64,000 nt of DNA, from the NCBI RefSeq assembly GCF_902713425.1, contig NC_081202.1, forward strand, positions 29,652,486-29,716,485, read 5' to 3'. Positions 34,701-49,300 of the stretch are shown one piece after another. The stretch comes from Acipenser ruthenus (taxonomy: Eukaryota > Chordata > Actinopteri > Acipenseriformes > Acipenseridae). The notes under the pieces are model-generated. The model ran no database searches. It was given only the letters and a program-made list of their open reading frames with translations, and was not told the DNA's origin. The translations under genes and the position numbers were made by a program. The number at the start of each line of letters is the position of its first letter. Within the stretch, counting starts at the first letter, position 1.

Positions 34701-37700
34701 AACAATGACATTTTTAACTGGTGCCAATTAAGAAACAAAACAAAAGACGGATCTAGAATATGAGAATTCCAAAGCTGACCACCTGGTGGTGTTTGACAGG
34801 TCTCAACATGCCTTCTGGGCAAACAAGAGAAATACTTTACCAATGTTACCCCAGGTATTTAGGATTTTCAGATTTCACCGGGTGCTGTAGCTCTGCATCT
34901 ACACATACTGCTGTGTGTTAATGTGTTGCTTATCCATTGTGTGCTTGTGGTCAGTGTTGCCAGCTCAAGGATTAACTATGAGCACACACACTCTAGACAC
35001 AATGAAAGTTTAATCATTAGTAGTTTTTTATTAAGTACACAAATATTAAACAGAAATCAGACAAGCCAGAAAGTAAGTCTCTTAGTCTCTAAGCACCAAA
35101 CACAAGTCAAAAACTCTCACTGCACTCTGGCTAGCAGGGCAATTGTAATATGACACCTCCTATCTCCTCACAAACAAGGCATCAACTTCAACAGCAATCA
35201 GGCTGTGATGTAGCTAGTACCTTGCTCAAATGCACGCACCCAGCCTAACTGAAATGATGCAGACAATCTTAGAATATATCACATTAAGCATATTAATGGT
35301 ATATAGATTAAAGATATGGCAAGTTTACTTTTAAAGAACTTCTTCATACAACAATATGAGGTAGATTACTTTGTTACCTCATCAAGTTTCACAAGTTATG
35401 TCGCACGCAAAGTGTGCAAACTAAATAATTAGCAGTTCAATTCTATGTGAATGTGTTACAATTAATTAATTTAGTTCCATGAAATGAAAATGCAACTGGA
35501 ATTATACTCAACGGTTCCTTGAAGCTTAGACTTTTGGTCCGCTGGTTTGGAAACTCAATCTGTTGAAGTGTCCAGTACAAAAGGCTCTCCTCTCAGCAAC
35601 AAAGTCTTCAATCCCACATTGGATCAAACTTGGCAACAAAGCTTTCAATTCTCGATAGAAACAACAAACAGCTGCATCAAATTCTTCAGTCCTCGGTATG
35701 GGATCCACAACAGCGCCCGTCTGCTCTGTCCTCTTCACTGAATCTTTTAGCTACGCAGGTAGCAGGGCACAGTTTCTTTTGGATACTGTGGTTTTAGGTG
35801 TACAGTAGACCCAGGCTGGTTTGTCTGATAACAGTCTCTGTAAGTTTTACGGCAGTCCTCCAGCTGGGCCTCAGTCTCGTTACTTGTGGTCGTTGACTCG
35901 CTTGCAGCTTGCTTCCTTGTCTTGATTACATTTTTAGGCAGAGTCCCGGAGTTGCAGGTTCGCTTAGCAGAGTGACAGCACCTTAGTTAGCATTCAATGT
36001 GGAGTGCAAAATGTTTAGTTTTGCTTGGATATTTATAGTCTTTTCACTCTACTGAATAGCCATTTTCATAAGATCATTTGTGTATCTTGCCTTTTTACAC
36101 TCCCAGTCCTTTGATATTTTAATGTCCTTTTCCACTTGGATATCACTGGTATGTCTTCCTTGTGTCAAGATTGATTGTTGTTGCACGTGTGAATTATCTG
36201 TACATAATTCAACTGTCCTTTCAGCCTACTCCAGTTCAGGCGCCACCTAGCCCCGGTCACCGTGTTTAGTATGTCTGCAAGAAAGAGGCCCTCTTCTCAA
36301 GACACAGCAGTTTGCCCTGGCTCTCAAGACACACAGTTTTCGTAATTAATCCAGTTATTTTTCCAATACACGTTCCTATATTATTATCATATTCAGGGAA
36401 TATGTCCCACACGTGGTAGTGGGCTTGCCCGTGCAGACAGTCGCTTATAATTTCATAGTCGCTTTTTCCCATATTTTGGGCTTGTTTTTGATTCTGATGT
36501 CAAAAGTAAAAACATAATCTAGAGTTGCCCTTGTTTTGAAGAGGGAGGTTGCTATTTTTCTGTCAAATCTGGCAACCCTGCTCATGGTACGTGTGCATTA
36601 GTGCACATGTTTACACACCTGCATATGTTTTGTATATCATCTTGTACACTTGCTTACAAAAAAGAATTGAACTTTGGCCATTTGGAAAACCAATTGGTAT
36701 CTTAAAAATAATGAATGTACTCAAAACATCTGTATATTAAACCCCTTTACCATCTTCAGGCCCAATGTACAGTAATTTTTAGCAGCAGACTTGTGAATAA
36801 AATCCCCTTTCTGGATAATCCTTAAAAGAGCAGATTGTTCTGAGTCAGGAAGTTTTAGGCTGAAATTTTGTTTTGTTATTTTCCCCAGTTGCTATCGTAA
36901 AATGTAGCATGTTTCTATGCATCACAGGAGGAAAATAAATTAAGTTAAATTGTATAACCGCAAAACCTTGTATGGCATTTAATGAAATCTAAACTAGTTT
37001 ACAGTCCAAAACAATGTGTTCTAAATGCCAGTAATCAGGATTTCTTAAGTGAAAGAAAAAATGTGGCACCTATTCCATTCCATTGTTTTCTGAGATTAAA
37101 TTAACTTTCTATTCTTCTTCTTCTTATTATTACTGGCAAAACTGAAAGGCTGCTATCCTTTAGATTATTGAATAGGATCCTCCTTGGCCTTTAAAATATT
37201 TGTACAGACAATAACGGTGTAAAGATACTGATTGGTACCCACATTTCAGTAATCTCTGTGCCGGTATTTATTTCCAACAGAGTTTAGATCCCTTAGATCA
37301 GGGGCTCTTGTCATCGGGTTTACATGCTTACCCCACACATTTCCTATTGGATTCTGTTCCTAGAAACAGATACACAGAGATTACTGGGCAACAGAAAGGT
37401 GCCTGACAAACTGCAGAACAAGCAGTTATTGTAAAGTGGACAGTCAGCCCAGTGGTCAGATAAGAGAGATATATAGCATAGCAGACTGGCCCTGACACTG
37501 CTGACTGTGCAGCACGGTACTATATGGTACTTTGTGAAGGAAACTTTTATTGGGGCAGCAGAGGTGAACTCAGAACTCCTGTCCGCGCAGGTCAAGGCCA
37601 TGCATGAAGCATTGTTCAATATATAGTGTAGACCTGCATACTATATAATCATACTGTATCGTAAAGTTGTTTTATGTTAGGGTATTCTTAAATTGTTTGT

Positions 37701-40245
37701 TTATTTTCTAGTTCTTTAGAAAAAAAAAATTGATGTTAACAAAAGTTCCCCTATTGAGAATTTTCCCTGTTTTAATGTAGCAGTTTTCTTAACTGGTATT
37801 CCCTATTTTTGTATAATTTAAGCTTTGGAAAATAATTTGTTTTCAAATAAAAAGCACATAAAGTATTAATAACTGTGGAAAATGTTACTAGTTATTTTTT
37901 TTTAACCAACTGCAGAGTACTAGGCCTGTTTCCTTGAATGGACACACTCCATACTCCAATATAATCCTAGTTATTGGAGCCCAAAATGTAATGTGTGTGT
38001 GTGTATATATAATACCATTTTATCTTTATACTGTCAACAATGAAAATGATGTGAGAGCAAGAAGATTATTTGGAATCCACTTCTAGTCTGTTTGTGCCCA
38101 GCATCATGGGTTTTGTACGACACCCATACGGATTGGTCAAGACGTACGTAGATGTATCCCAATTAGGAATTGACATATGGCAGATGTTACTCTCATGCAT
38201 AGGTTGGATTCTATTTCATACTATCTCCTTGATTTACCAAATTCCTATTGCTCCTACCCCACTGGTTGCTATTTTGGCTGTATATGTTGTACTTGTGTTA
38301 CCATTCTGCCAATGGTTCATACTGTGGCAGCTGCTTTGTGCAACACAGCCATTGCATCGCCATGGTAAGGATTCTGTCAGTCTGACTCTGTGTTTGCTCG
38401 TCCTGTTGCAGGAAGCCTCCTGCGCGTATGTTCTGATAGTGACGGCGGTTTACTGGGTGTCTGAAGCCATCCCCCTGGGCGCTGCTGCCTTGGTCCCGGC
38501 CTTCCTCTACCCCCTGTTCGGAGTGCTCAAGTCCAGTGAGGTAAGGCTTCTTCTTTCACTAATCAACCTGCTCTTTCAGTGAGCTCAGAACAGGACAAAT
38601 ACAAATGGGCAGGTTGAAAACAAATATCGAAGAAAGACTTATTTTCTTAAATGAATAACAGTGTTTTGCAAGCAAAAAACAACTTGGTTGCAGACAGGAG
38701 CAGTTAATTATAACAAATCATTGTATAGTGGTTAATATTGACTGTTTTAACAGTATTTCAGTGAAGGGTTGTCCTTTGTAAAAGTTTAATCAAAATTTTC
38801 ACATTAATTCTGCAGTTTTCCCATGCTTTTCCCTTTTTTTATATTCTTTTCTGAGCTTTACAATGCTTATACGTTGCTACTCTTTTACTATGATAACATT
38901 TTATAATAAGGGGTAAGCTACTCGTTTAGAAGATAATCCAGCAGTTATCACCATCTTTGTAAAGGTCATGCTGATAGGAATAGATCAATATTATGAAGCA
39001 ACCTTAGTTATGTTAGCAAACAGCACGAATGCAATTTTAAAAGCCTTACTTATTTTTAAATGTGCAAATGCTGCTCTGCAGTGTCACACCATCAGCATGA
39101 CCATACTAAAACAGGCATGAGTTGTTTACCCTCTCTTAGTACTGTAAGTCAATCTACTTGTTTGTCACTTCCATATTTCTTTTAGTAAGCATTTCACAGG
39201 GAACAGAATTCCTTGTGAAACGTTGAGCTTTGCCTTGGGCTATTGTTGCATTACATGGTGTCTCATTGGAAAGGGATCTTTTTCAGAAATATTTAGGTGT
39301 ATGGATGAATGAGCATATTCACCTTTCCATATCTTGTATACTACGGGTTGTGACATCACCATCTTCCCTGTTCTGGTTTATGTAAATTACATTTGATCAG
39401 TTTGATAGTAAACCGTGTTAGACATACTGTATAATCCATGTGCCATCGTAAGCCATCCATTTGTATTGTTTTATATTTAAGGTGCTCAAAGAGTAAGTAG
39501 CATGGGTCAGAAAAGTAGTTACACATCCCCACGTGTTGCTACAACTGTTTAAATAACGTACCTGTCATTTCTTTCGTTACCATCCAGACAAGTTTTTACA
39601 CTTACAAATTTAAACTCTCTCTCAAAGGTCTTTTCAAGATGGCTGTACATTTGTACATTTTTTTTAATATATATATATAGTTTTATGTAAGATTTATAAT
39701 TGAGTGTTTTTTAAAGTTGTGAATGAACATGCACTAAATACAATGCAGTACCTCACTTTCTTAAAGTAAGTTTGCTTATTTCTCTTCATACAGGATCATC
39801 TCCAATTTGTAAATGCAGTAATAAATATATAAGTAGGTATATTGCATGCCTATGCTTTTAAATAAAATGTTCAAACTCATATATTTATGTATTAATATTA
39901 TATGAAACTGAAGACGGTCCTGTATGACGAGAAATGAAAGTTGTCTTATTTTAAGAAAGGAACGTACTGTATTGTATTTTGTATGTTCATCCATAATTAT
40001 AAACACTCAATTATAAATTAAGTAAAACTATAAAATCCATAGACCATGTTTATTTAGTTTTTTGTTTGTATTTTTGTTATTTGATTATATATTTTGTCAT
40101 TGCTTTGGCAGTACATCTACTGTAGTCATGCCAATAAAGCATCTTTGACACTGATTGACTCTGAAACTACATTGCCGTCGCTGCCCAAGCTTCATTGGGC
40201 CGTGTCTCTTCAGGAATACAGGTAGGAAAAAGAAATTCACAGAGA

Positions 40246-40316
<71 letters not shown>

Positions 40317-43300
40317 CTGATCTCACACTAAGCAGACATCCTATTTAAACAGTTGTAGCAACGCATGGGATCGTGTAATGCTATATTTTTCGGAACCCCG
40401 CTACTTACTCTGTATTGAATTAAGATGGTACCAAGTCCTTAATCTGGTAACATTGGCTATAGTTTACATTCTCATGATGTTATTCATTGAGTTGTCCCAA
40501 AAATTCAAACCCACATGAACTCTCCAAGTGGAACAATTTCCATCAAATCTTAGAGACTGAATTTGATGCCCTTGCTTTCTCTGTTAGGTTTTACAAGCCG
40601 CACCTGGGAATCTGTTTGAAGCTCTTCATCTTTTAATCCACAGTCACGTGGTGTTTTATGACTTTTGCTGTTGCTTTGAGTTTGAACCACACATTGTATT
40701 GTGTGCCTCTGCCACCTGCTTAAATAAATAAATAATGATGTCTCCTAAGTCTCTGGTTGGTATATAAACCCATTCACCCTTCTGACTGCCTTGCTAGCTA
40801 TGTGTCAGATATTACATACTGCTCCTCGCACAGTGTGGTCTGATCTTGTTGGTTACCTTCCAAGAACAAGAGGCCACTGAGTTCATAAGGAGGCCAGGGT
40901 ACTGGGGTACACTGCAGACTAGCATGACTCATGTTTGTATTGACTTGGACTCAGTTTCCCTTTCTTCGTGGATCCAAACAGCATGGACTTCTCAGAGTGT
41001 TTAAAAAAAAAATAGCTACTTAAAAAAAAAAAAAAAAAAAATTAAATAACTTTTGCATTTTTTTTCTACATTTTTTTATTTTTCAAGGAAATGGTTTTTA
41101 CTGCGTTTTATTTCAAAACAAGAATACCTGAAACTAATATATAGCTATATGGTGAAGTAGTACTTCACCAGTCTGGATTTGTCTCAAAATACCAGGCTTG
41201 AACAAACCTCTAGTACACTGTGGACAGGAGCATAGTACAATTTCCCAGAACCCTGTCCTGGCTTGCAGACTAGCCTTTGTTAAGCTATATTATTTAAATG
41301 TATCAACATATTTGATCTGCCCAGTAATAAAACATCTCAGTTAAGTGTTCATAAGGAGGCCAGGGTTGTCCAGGAAGCTGTATCAGCTGTAATGATCATG
41401 TTAAACAAGTACATCAACAGAAAATGCACATTTGCAGAGAGGAATAAAATACTTTTAAACACTATAAAACTACAGTAGGATGTACATCTGCCTTTTAACT
41501 GTTGCGCTCTACAGTAAAATACAGTGGAATGTAAGGTGGCTCTCAGCCAGGGTCACTTCACTTGGTGTCATGACCAGGTGCTGCGATGCTTGGCATTAGC
41601 ACTGGAAGAACGGCATAATAAGATCAATGGCTCGGCTCCAATATCAGTAATAACTGGCGCACAGAAACAACATTCCTCCATTAAGGAGAGCAATTAAGAG
41701 GAACGGTTATTACAACTAACATTTGTCTGGGACAATTGGAGGCTGATAAAGATTGGAGAATGCAGGTAGATATTGGCCAGTGCCTTTTTTCCCCATCTGA
41801 GATTGCTACAACTACCCTTCGACATTGTCCTGGGGTCAGTCTCAGCATGCCTTGTTCTCCTGGTGGAGTTAACACCAGGAGCTAAAGTTAGACACTGAGG
41901 TGGAACAGTGGGGATAGAGAGTCCGGGTTTATCCAGTAGAGATGGGTTGTCGTGGATTTGTAGCACACTCCATGACCTGGCTTCTCAGATACTGGATTCA
42001 GTGGACAGGAGTTGCAGCATATAGTGAAGGCACTATCCGAGGAGCCAGAGAGAGCAGCAACTGGCTCTTGTTGACGAGTAAATACATGCAAATGTGATTA
42101 TTACAATTATTGTGTCAGGGGTCACGGAAGTTATGTTCAAATAAAACAAGTTAAAGTAAAATTATTTTTCCTTTGCATGTTTATATAATCTTTACATCAG
42201 TCAAGTCATTTTGTAAAACATAAATATTCTTAATAGTTTTTCAGCGCATGTTGTTTTACATATTTGTAGAGCGTTTATGTAACAAGAAACTTCACCAAAC
42301 CTTTTATTATTATTATTATTATTATTATTATAATACAAGTTGTAGTATTATTATTCAGTCTTAGCCTCCTATATACAGGGTGATTAGAAAGTAAGTTTAC
42401 CACATCAATGCACCATATCATTGATGTGGTAAACTTACTTTCTAATCACCCTGTACATTTAGGGTTGCATTTGATTATAATCTTTCACTTACTGTGAGCT
42501 TATTATGCTATGATGAGGGCCCTCTGTGCCTGCATTGGTTTTCATGTAAGGTAAGGGTTGATACCAGAATACCTGATTGTAGTTAAGACTAAATTAAACA
42601 GCTGCATTTGGGAAATTACTTTTCTTCTATCAGGCGACACAGCCGCTTAGCAACACTGTAATTTATTTAAATAGGTTGCTACGGAAGACCAGACCAATCC
42701 TCACTTTTTTAATGTTCTTGAAATATGATTGAACTCAAAATGAGAACATTTTGTACAGTTACAAAATAAGGTACAAACTTGTTTCCTGTTTCTTTTTAGT
42801 CTTTGCAACGGAAATAGGTCACAGCAGCCATCAAACATAAGGTCATCCCCGGTTTTGCCAGCAGAACCAATGATCTGATTTTATTACTAATTACACAGTT
42901 TAGTTAATTTTCAAGGCAATCCATGGAAAGGATGTAGATTATGCTTGCTATCTTTCTCAAGGGCATGATGCAGATGCTATGACGATGTCTGTGTGAGATG
43001 AAAGCTGCAGATTCCTGGAATGCACAACCCTAGTTTGTATCCATTTTGCTTATCTCTGCAGGTGGCTTCTGAGTACTTCAAAGACACCACCTTGCTGCTC
43101 ATAGGAGTGATCTGCCTGGCTGCTTCTATTGAGAAATGGAATCTACACAAGCGCCTTGCTCTGCGGATGGTCATGATTGCTGGAGCCAAGCCTGGCATGT
43201 CAGTATAGTAGCCCAGTGTTCAGTGGTGACATTTTCATATTTCAACATACTAATGGTATCAAAGTGGTATGAAGCAATACTCTATATGAAGTACACACGT

Positions 43301-46300
43301 GTTTCTGCTGTACCTGGTGAAGGGATTAGCCAAACCTTCATCTCCTTGACTTTTCATATAACAGTGGTATCAACCAATACACACTGGTGATCCATTGCAG
43401 TATAATATCAGTACTAGTTTACAGCATCAGGACCACTATGAAATTCTCAATTTATTAACCATGCTTGGGGTTTATACTCTGGATTATAGTGGCACCATAC
43501 TGGTAATATTGCAGTAAATAATGGCAGCACCTTGGTGCCATATCACTACCACTGCCATGCAGTATTTCTTACAAATGCATTCAGTTGCCATTGCTGGTAA
43601 CGCTGTATCTTATATAAATATTTACCCGGATACATTTGTACAGTAATGACTGTAATTTTACTATGCTGAAGCATTAAGCATGCTCCACCATTGTTAGCCG
43701 TGTTTTGTTAATATTGATTTATACGATTTCCCATGCTTGACTGCGCTTTACCATGTGTTCACTTTGCTATTATTCACCTTACTATATATGTACCACCGAC
43801 AAATGTAATAGTAGACCCTGGGACACGGTGAGAACGTCCAGTAAGCGTACTCATTGCAAACACGCCCATGGGCCGCCGTCTGGCCTCTCATGGGCTGGAT
43901 ATTCGCTGGTATCGCACAGTACAGTATTCTATGTATAACACGGTTGTACTTTAACAAGGTTGCCATGATGGTGTTTTTCAGGCTGGTGCTAGGGTTCATG
44001 TGTTGCACTGCTTTCCTGTCCATGTGGCTCAGTAACACCTCCACCACCGCCATGGTGATGCCCATTGCTGAGGCTGTGCTGCAGCAGCTCATCAGCACAG
44101 GGGCCGCTGACATTGATGAGGAGGCAGAGGCCATCAGCGAGGGCGATGAAGAGCAGGGGGGCCTGGGTAAGGGCAAGGGAAAAGAGTTGCTCAAAGATTT
44201 GTATAGGGCGGTCAAAATGAGGGTAAATATTGCAACGTCGCATCATGAATAAGAAAAATGGAAGTGCGGCCCATTTCTTGAAAGAGAGATTACTTATGTG
44301 TATGACAGTGTGACAACAAAGGGTGTATTTACAATGAATCCTGGTTTTATTAAAAATAAAACTATCCCCTTGTGGCAATGTGCCCCGCCCCTGTGTGCAT
44401 TTGTGTGTTATGTGTTGCGTGTGTTAATGTTGGTGTATAGTCATTGGTACACGGGATATAAACGGGTCTGTGTTTCACGTGTGATTTAAAAATGTAGATT
44501 TATATTTAGGCACGGGATTGCACTTCACTTCACGTGCATTTAAAGTATGTAATAATACGTGAGCACGGGGTTGCACGTAATGAATTCACGTGCTGGGATT
44601 CAAGTGAATAATTAATTAGTAATTGAATCCCAGCACAACAGTATATATAGAGACACGTAGCTCTCACTCGGGGTTGGGTGTTCGAGAGTGGAGAACGGGA
44701 GAGAGAGAGAGAGGAGTTAAAATAAATGGAAAGAATAATAATAAATAATAGTAAGTGTTTTCACTCACCGTGTTTGTTTGTCTCCGTGCACCGTTTAAGT
44801 GTCTGTTCGTTTTTGTTTACCTGTTTATTTTGGCCGCAAGTGCCGTGTCCTGTTTTTTTGTGTTCTCTTATTTTGTTTATTAAATGCTGAGCACAACCAA
44901 GTGCTCAGCATCACCAACCTCGCTGTCTCAGTGTATTACTTCCTGTTTCTGGTCTGACGCCAGCCACTCCGGCCGTCTTTGTGACACCCCCCTACCAACA
45001 CTGGTATCAATAAATCCAGTTCCAGGGTGAAAGTGTCCGTGTTCCGTGGTGCTGTAACATGCTGCAGTGAGGTGGCAGGGCAGGTGCTCCGGGTGGTAGT
45101 GCTGGCTCTGTGGCTTCAGCTCCCGAAATTCGTCTCCGTCTGCTTACACAAAACAACAACAAAACACACCAGCGCCCCGCTCTTGTAACGTGTCAATGTA
45201 AGGGGCCGGACTCCCGTAGCTGCGTCCCCTTTGTACTGCCAAACTCCTCCCCGTGATCAGCACAGCGCCACGCTCTATCCAATTGGTGCGCATACAACAC
45301 AGCTGATCACAGAGTTGTTCAGCAGTCTTACAGCTACGCCCTTCCATCAAGATGACTGACTTCTGGTTCTGTCCTACCATGGAGTCGATTCATCCCTGTG
45401 AAGGCGTGCCATCAACTTTATTAGCGCCCTTCCTGGTCGGGAGGTAGATTTGCAGCTCAGATTTATTCTCTCCCGTTCACAGGCAATCAATTTATTATGT
45501 TTATAGAAGCAAAATAATTAAAGGCGTAAGCAATATGAAGATGTGATGTAAAAAGAGCCCATTTAAATAAGGCACAGTTGGGACAAACTCACATTTTGGA
45601 ATTTTTATCCAGAATGACTAGTCAAATTGAATTGTTCCAAATTACACCTTGTTGCTATGGAGCTTAATCTAGGGAAAGTAATGCTACTAATTCAGTTGTT
45701 TAATTAAGATATGTAAATGACAACAAAAGCCCATTCAACTTTTTTGTTACTGGAGTGACGTGCTCATTAAATTTGGTACAAATCAGGCTGCAATGTTCAC
45801 AACAAGCTAGTTTCAACAGAGCACTTCATTAACCAGCAAAAAGCTAAATATTAAAATACTGTAATATGAATGACAAAAAACGTTATGTATAAGTATCTGT
45901 GTGTACTTTGTGAAGCATTTCCTGTAAATGTGCTGTATATTCTTGCTTGAGCAGATGATAGGTGAATACAGTGAAATTCTTAGTTTTTAGATTCTGTTTT
46001 ATATCCAAGATTTATTTTTTTGGTTTTATAGAGGACAAAGAAGAAAACCTGGACAAGACCCAGCTAGAACTGCTCTTCCAGAAAGAAAGGTACAAGATGG
46101 CAACCAATCCAGGGAGATCCTGCCATCTGTCCATTCCAGACAATTATGGAAGATTTAGTATTGTTTAGCAAGGATCAAACCCCACAGCTGGGTGGCTATT
46201 CTTTAAAGTCAGGTGTGGTCAATTGCAATGAACTAAAAGTAGCTCATTAACTGGGGATGATCGTGTTATTGGTATGGAGGACAGGTTGCAAGATAGTTTC

Positions 46301-49300
46301 AATTCCACCTCCAGGTGGATTGTAAGTAGGTTTTAAGATGTTCTCTTAAACGAACACCGTCCATCAGTCATTTGATTGTATTAAGGCATTAAGTTATTCC
46401 AGTTATTAGAACATAAGAAAGGTTACAAACGAGAGGCCATTTGGCCCATCTTGGTCGTTTTGGTTGTTAGTAGCTTATTGATCCCAGAATCTCATCAAGC
46501 AGCTTCTTGAAGGATCCCAGGGTGTCAGCTTCAACAACATTACTGGAGAGTTGGTTCCAGACTCCCACAATTCTCTGTGTAAAAAAGTGCCTCCTATTTT
46601 CTGTTCTGAATGCCCCTTTATCTAATCTCCATTTGTGACCTCTGGTCCTTGTTTCTTTTTTCTGCGTCTGCATAATAAATGCGTATTTAAATGGCGTTAG
46701 TAACCAAGCTGTGCACTTACAGCTTGTGTCTATCCAACACAGATTACATATTGACCTTTGAGCAGCAAGTAAGTATTAAACACGAGCTGCAGCTTTAAGG
46801 AATCATTCATTCTACAAGGACCCTGTCAGTCAACCTCAATATAGGCATCAGCCTGCTAGCTTTGCATTTATAATCTCTGCATTTAAATCCAAATTTGAAA
46901 TCCTTTTTCCTTTCTTTACAGTGGAACAAAGAGCGACCTCATCACTTTAACAAATCTTGAGGTATGCAGGACTAATTTTTGGACTAATTAGTGAGCTGTT
47001 GTTTTTAAAGGAAATATGAATCCACTGCAAAACACACAAATGAACTAACTAACACAATGCTGCGGTCATAGACTAGTACAGTATTGGAATAGTGGTATGT
47101 ATCAGCTTTTTATGACATTTACAAACAGTTATTCTGGGTGTAGCAGGACAGAGACTGGGTGCTAACGATGACACCGCACACTGAAAGTGCCTTGAAGAGT
47201 AAGTAGCGAGGTTCCAAAAAATATAGCATTGTAAGTGTTGCTACAACTGTTTAATAACATACCTGTAATTTTTCTTTTCATTGTCAACATCCTGACAGCT
47301 TTTTACACTTATAACTAAAGTCTGTTTTAAAGCTCTTTTCAAAATGTCTGCGCTAGTGCACTGGGCTTTGTTCTGTCCCTTAAATCAGTGCAGGAAGAGC
47401 GATTTAGAAAAAAAAAAGTGCTCTGGCTTTTCTGTTCCGTACCACATCATTATTGCTGTGTTACCTGTTTGACAATAATCCTTCCACTATCCGTGCACTA
47501 GAGCGGACATTTTGAAAAGAGCGTTGAAACAGACTTGAAAGTTATAAGTGTAAAAAGTTGTCAGGATGTTAACAATGAAAAGAAAAATGACAGGTAAGTT
47601 TTTTAAACAGTTGTAGCAACACCTGGGAACATGCAACGCTATATGTTTCACTATGCAGGAGTCAGGCTCGATTTGTGGTTATAGAGCTTTTTGACGTCAT
47701 CTCACCGACAGGACAGAATCTGTAACAGCAGTGCATCACACAACACTGCCCGTTGCAGCATTATTCCATTTTAATACACCTGGAATACTCTGTGCTTGTG
47801 TAAGCCTAGCTGTCTGACCCCATCTGGTTAGCAGAGAATGCAGATAGATTGTTCCCCCAAGGGCTGATCTGGAGTCTGTTTAAAAAGGATGCGTTTTTTA
47901 AGGTCTATTGGAGGGAATTCAATCTTATTATTATTGAACCCACTTGCCCTTTTAATGCAGAATCTTTTTTGGAAATGTTGTTATAGGACTTGAATAGGTC
48001 AACACAGAAAGACACAGTGAAGAGGCAGAGTAACGGGTACCTGTCCCAGGTGAGCAGCTGTAGCTTTGTGTGCCTGGACAGTGACCTCATTAAATAAATT
48101 ACTTGCTGGGTTAATGTTACTGCTGTTTTTTACTCGCAGTATGCTGGACCATTACTCGGGTCTGTTGGGTTACTGTTTGGTAGTCGTATGCCTGGAGCTC
48201 AGCATTAGTCTATCAATCAATATTTTAGAAAACAATATGTAACTCAGTGTTAGTCAACATATGCACCACAATTATATCCTCATTTAAAAGCTATACCATC
48301 CATTTAAAAAATGCATTTTACTTCCTAACCTTTTGGCTGAGTTGTCTCATGACATCAACAGCTGAGTAACTACAGTAATATCCACTGAATATGAAAATAC
48401 AGGGCTTTCTATTGAATTTGTGAAATTATGGGTCACCAAAAAGTTAAATGTTGCAAATATGAAACGTTTACTAAGTATCTGAGGGGTGTGTTTTAAATTT
48501 GCTGTTTCTGTTTGTCAGTAAACTCCAAAACAGTCTTTAAAAATTCCCTTTTTAAACCAATTTTTTTTTAAGACTTGTTACAAAACCTGCTTTTAAATGA
48601 GGGACCGGGTGTCAGGATATAGGGGCTGGAGTTGGCACGTCCATCCCTACTCCTGTGTAGCTGTGCAGGTACTGACCCCAGCTGTGTTTGACACACGCAC
48701 ACCACCACCCCCCCCACCCCCCCCCCCCCAATACAGACAGCAGTCTCAATCCCCGAACTCCCTACAAGCAGCCGGAAGCAGAGCTCACGCTACCCGACCA
48801 AGAGGGATCACATGATCTGCAAGTGCCTGTCCCTGAGCATCACCTACGCAGCCACCATCGGGGGGCTCATCACCATCACCGGAACTTCCACCAACCTCAT
48901 CTTCACAGAGCAGTTCAACATGTAGGTACCCCACCCCGCCCCTCCCTTCCCTTTCCAAATGTAACCGGACAGTCTGGGTGTGGACAGGCAACCATGCACA
49001 TGGCAAGTGTCTGCATTCATGGCTCATCTGTAGAGGTGATTGTTTCTGTTAATCTGTTAATTTAAACGGTTGTAACACACAAGCAAAATGCAAGGGCTGC
49101 TATTAAATCCTACATGATATGTCAAAGTAAAAAAAAGTGAGCTTTTTTGTTTTACTGGTATAAATAAACTTGACATTACCCTGGTGTCAGCTAAGGCACT
49201 ATTTAAGTAACCACTTTCCTTTTAATGAACATTATTGTCATGTACTATTCTATTGTCTTTTGGCATTTTTCCTTGCTATTTAAATGAGTTTAAAATTCTT

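Noticed and set aside
38070-38582. 170-codon plus frame starting before SLC13A4 exon 2
   Set aside because: Only the part from 38412 to 38540 matches the transporter; the upstream part is intron translated without stops.
41681-42091. Three overlapping minus-strand open frames of 64-90 codons
   Set aside because: No start context, splice sites or recognisable domain; composition-driven frames in SLC13A4 intron 2.
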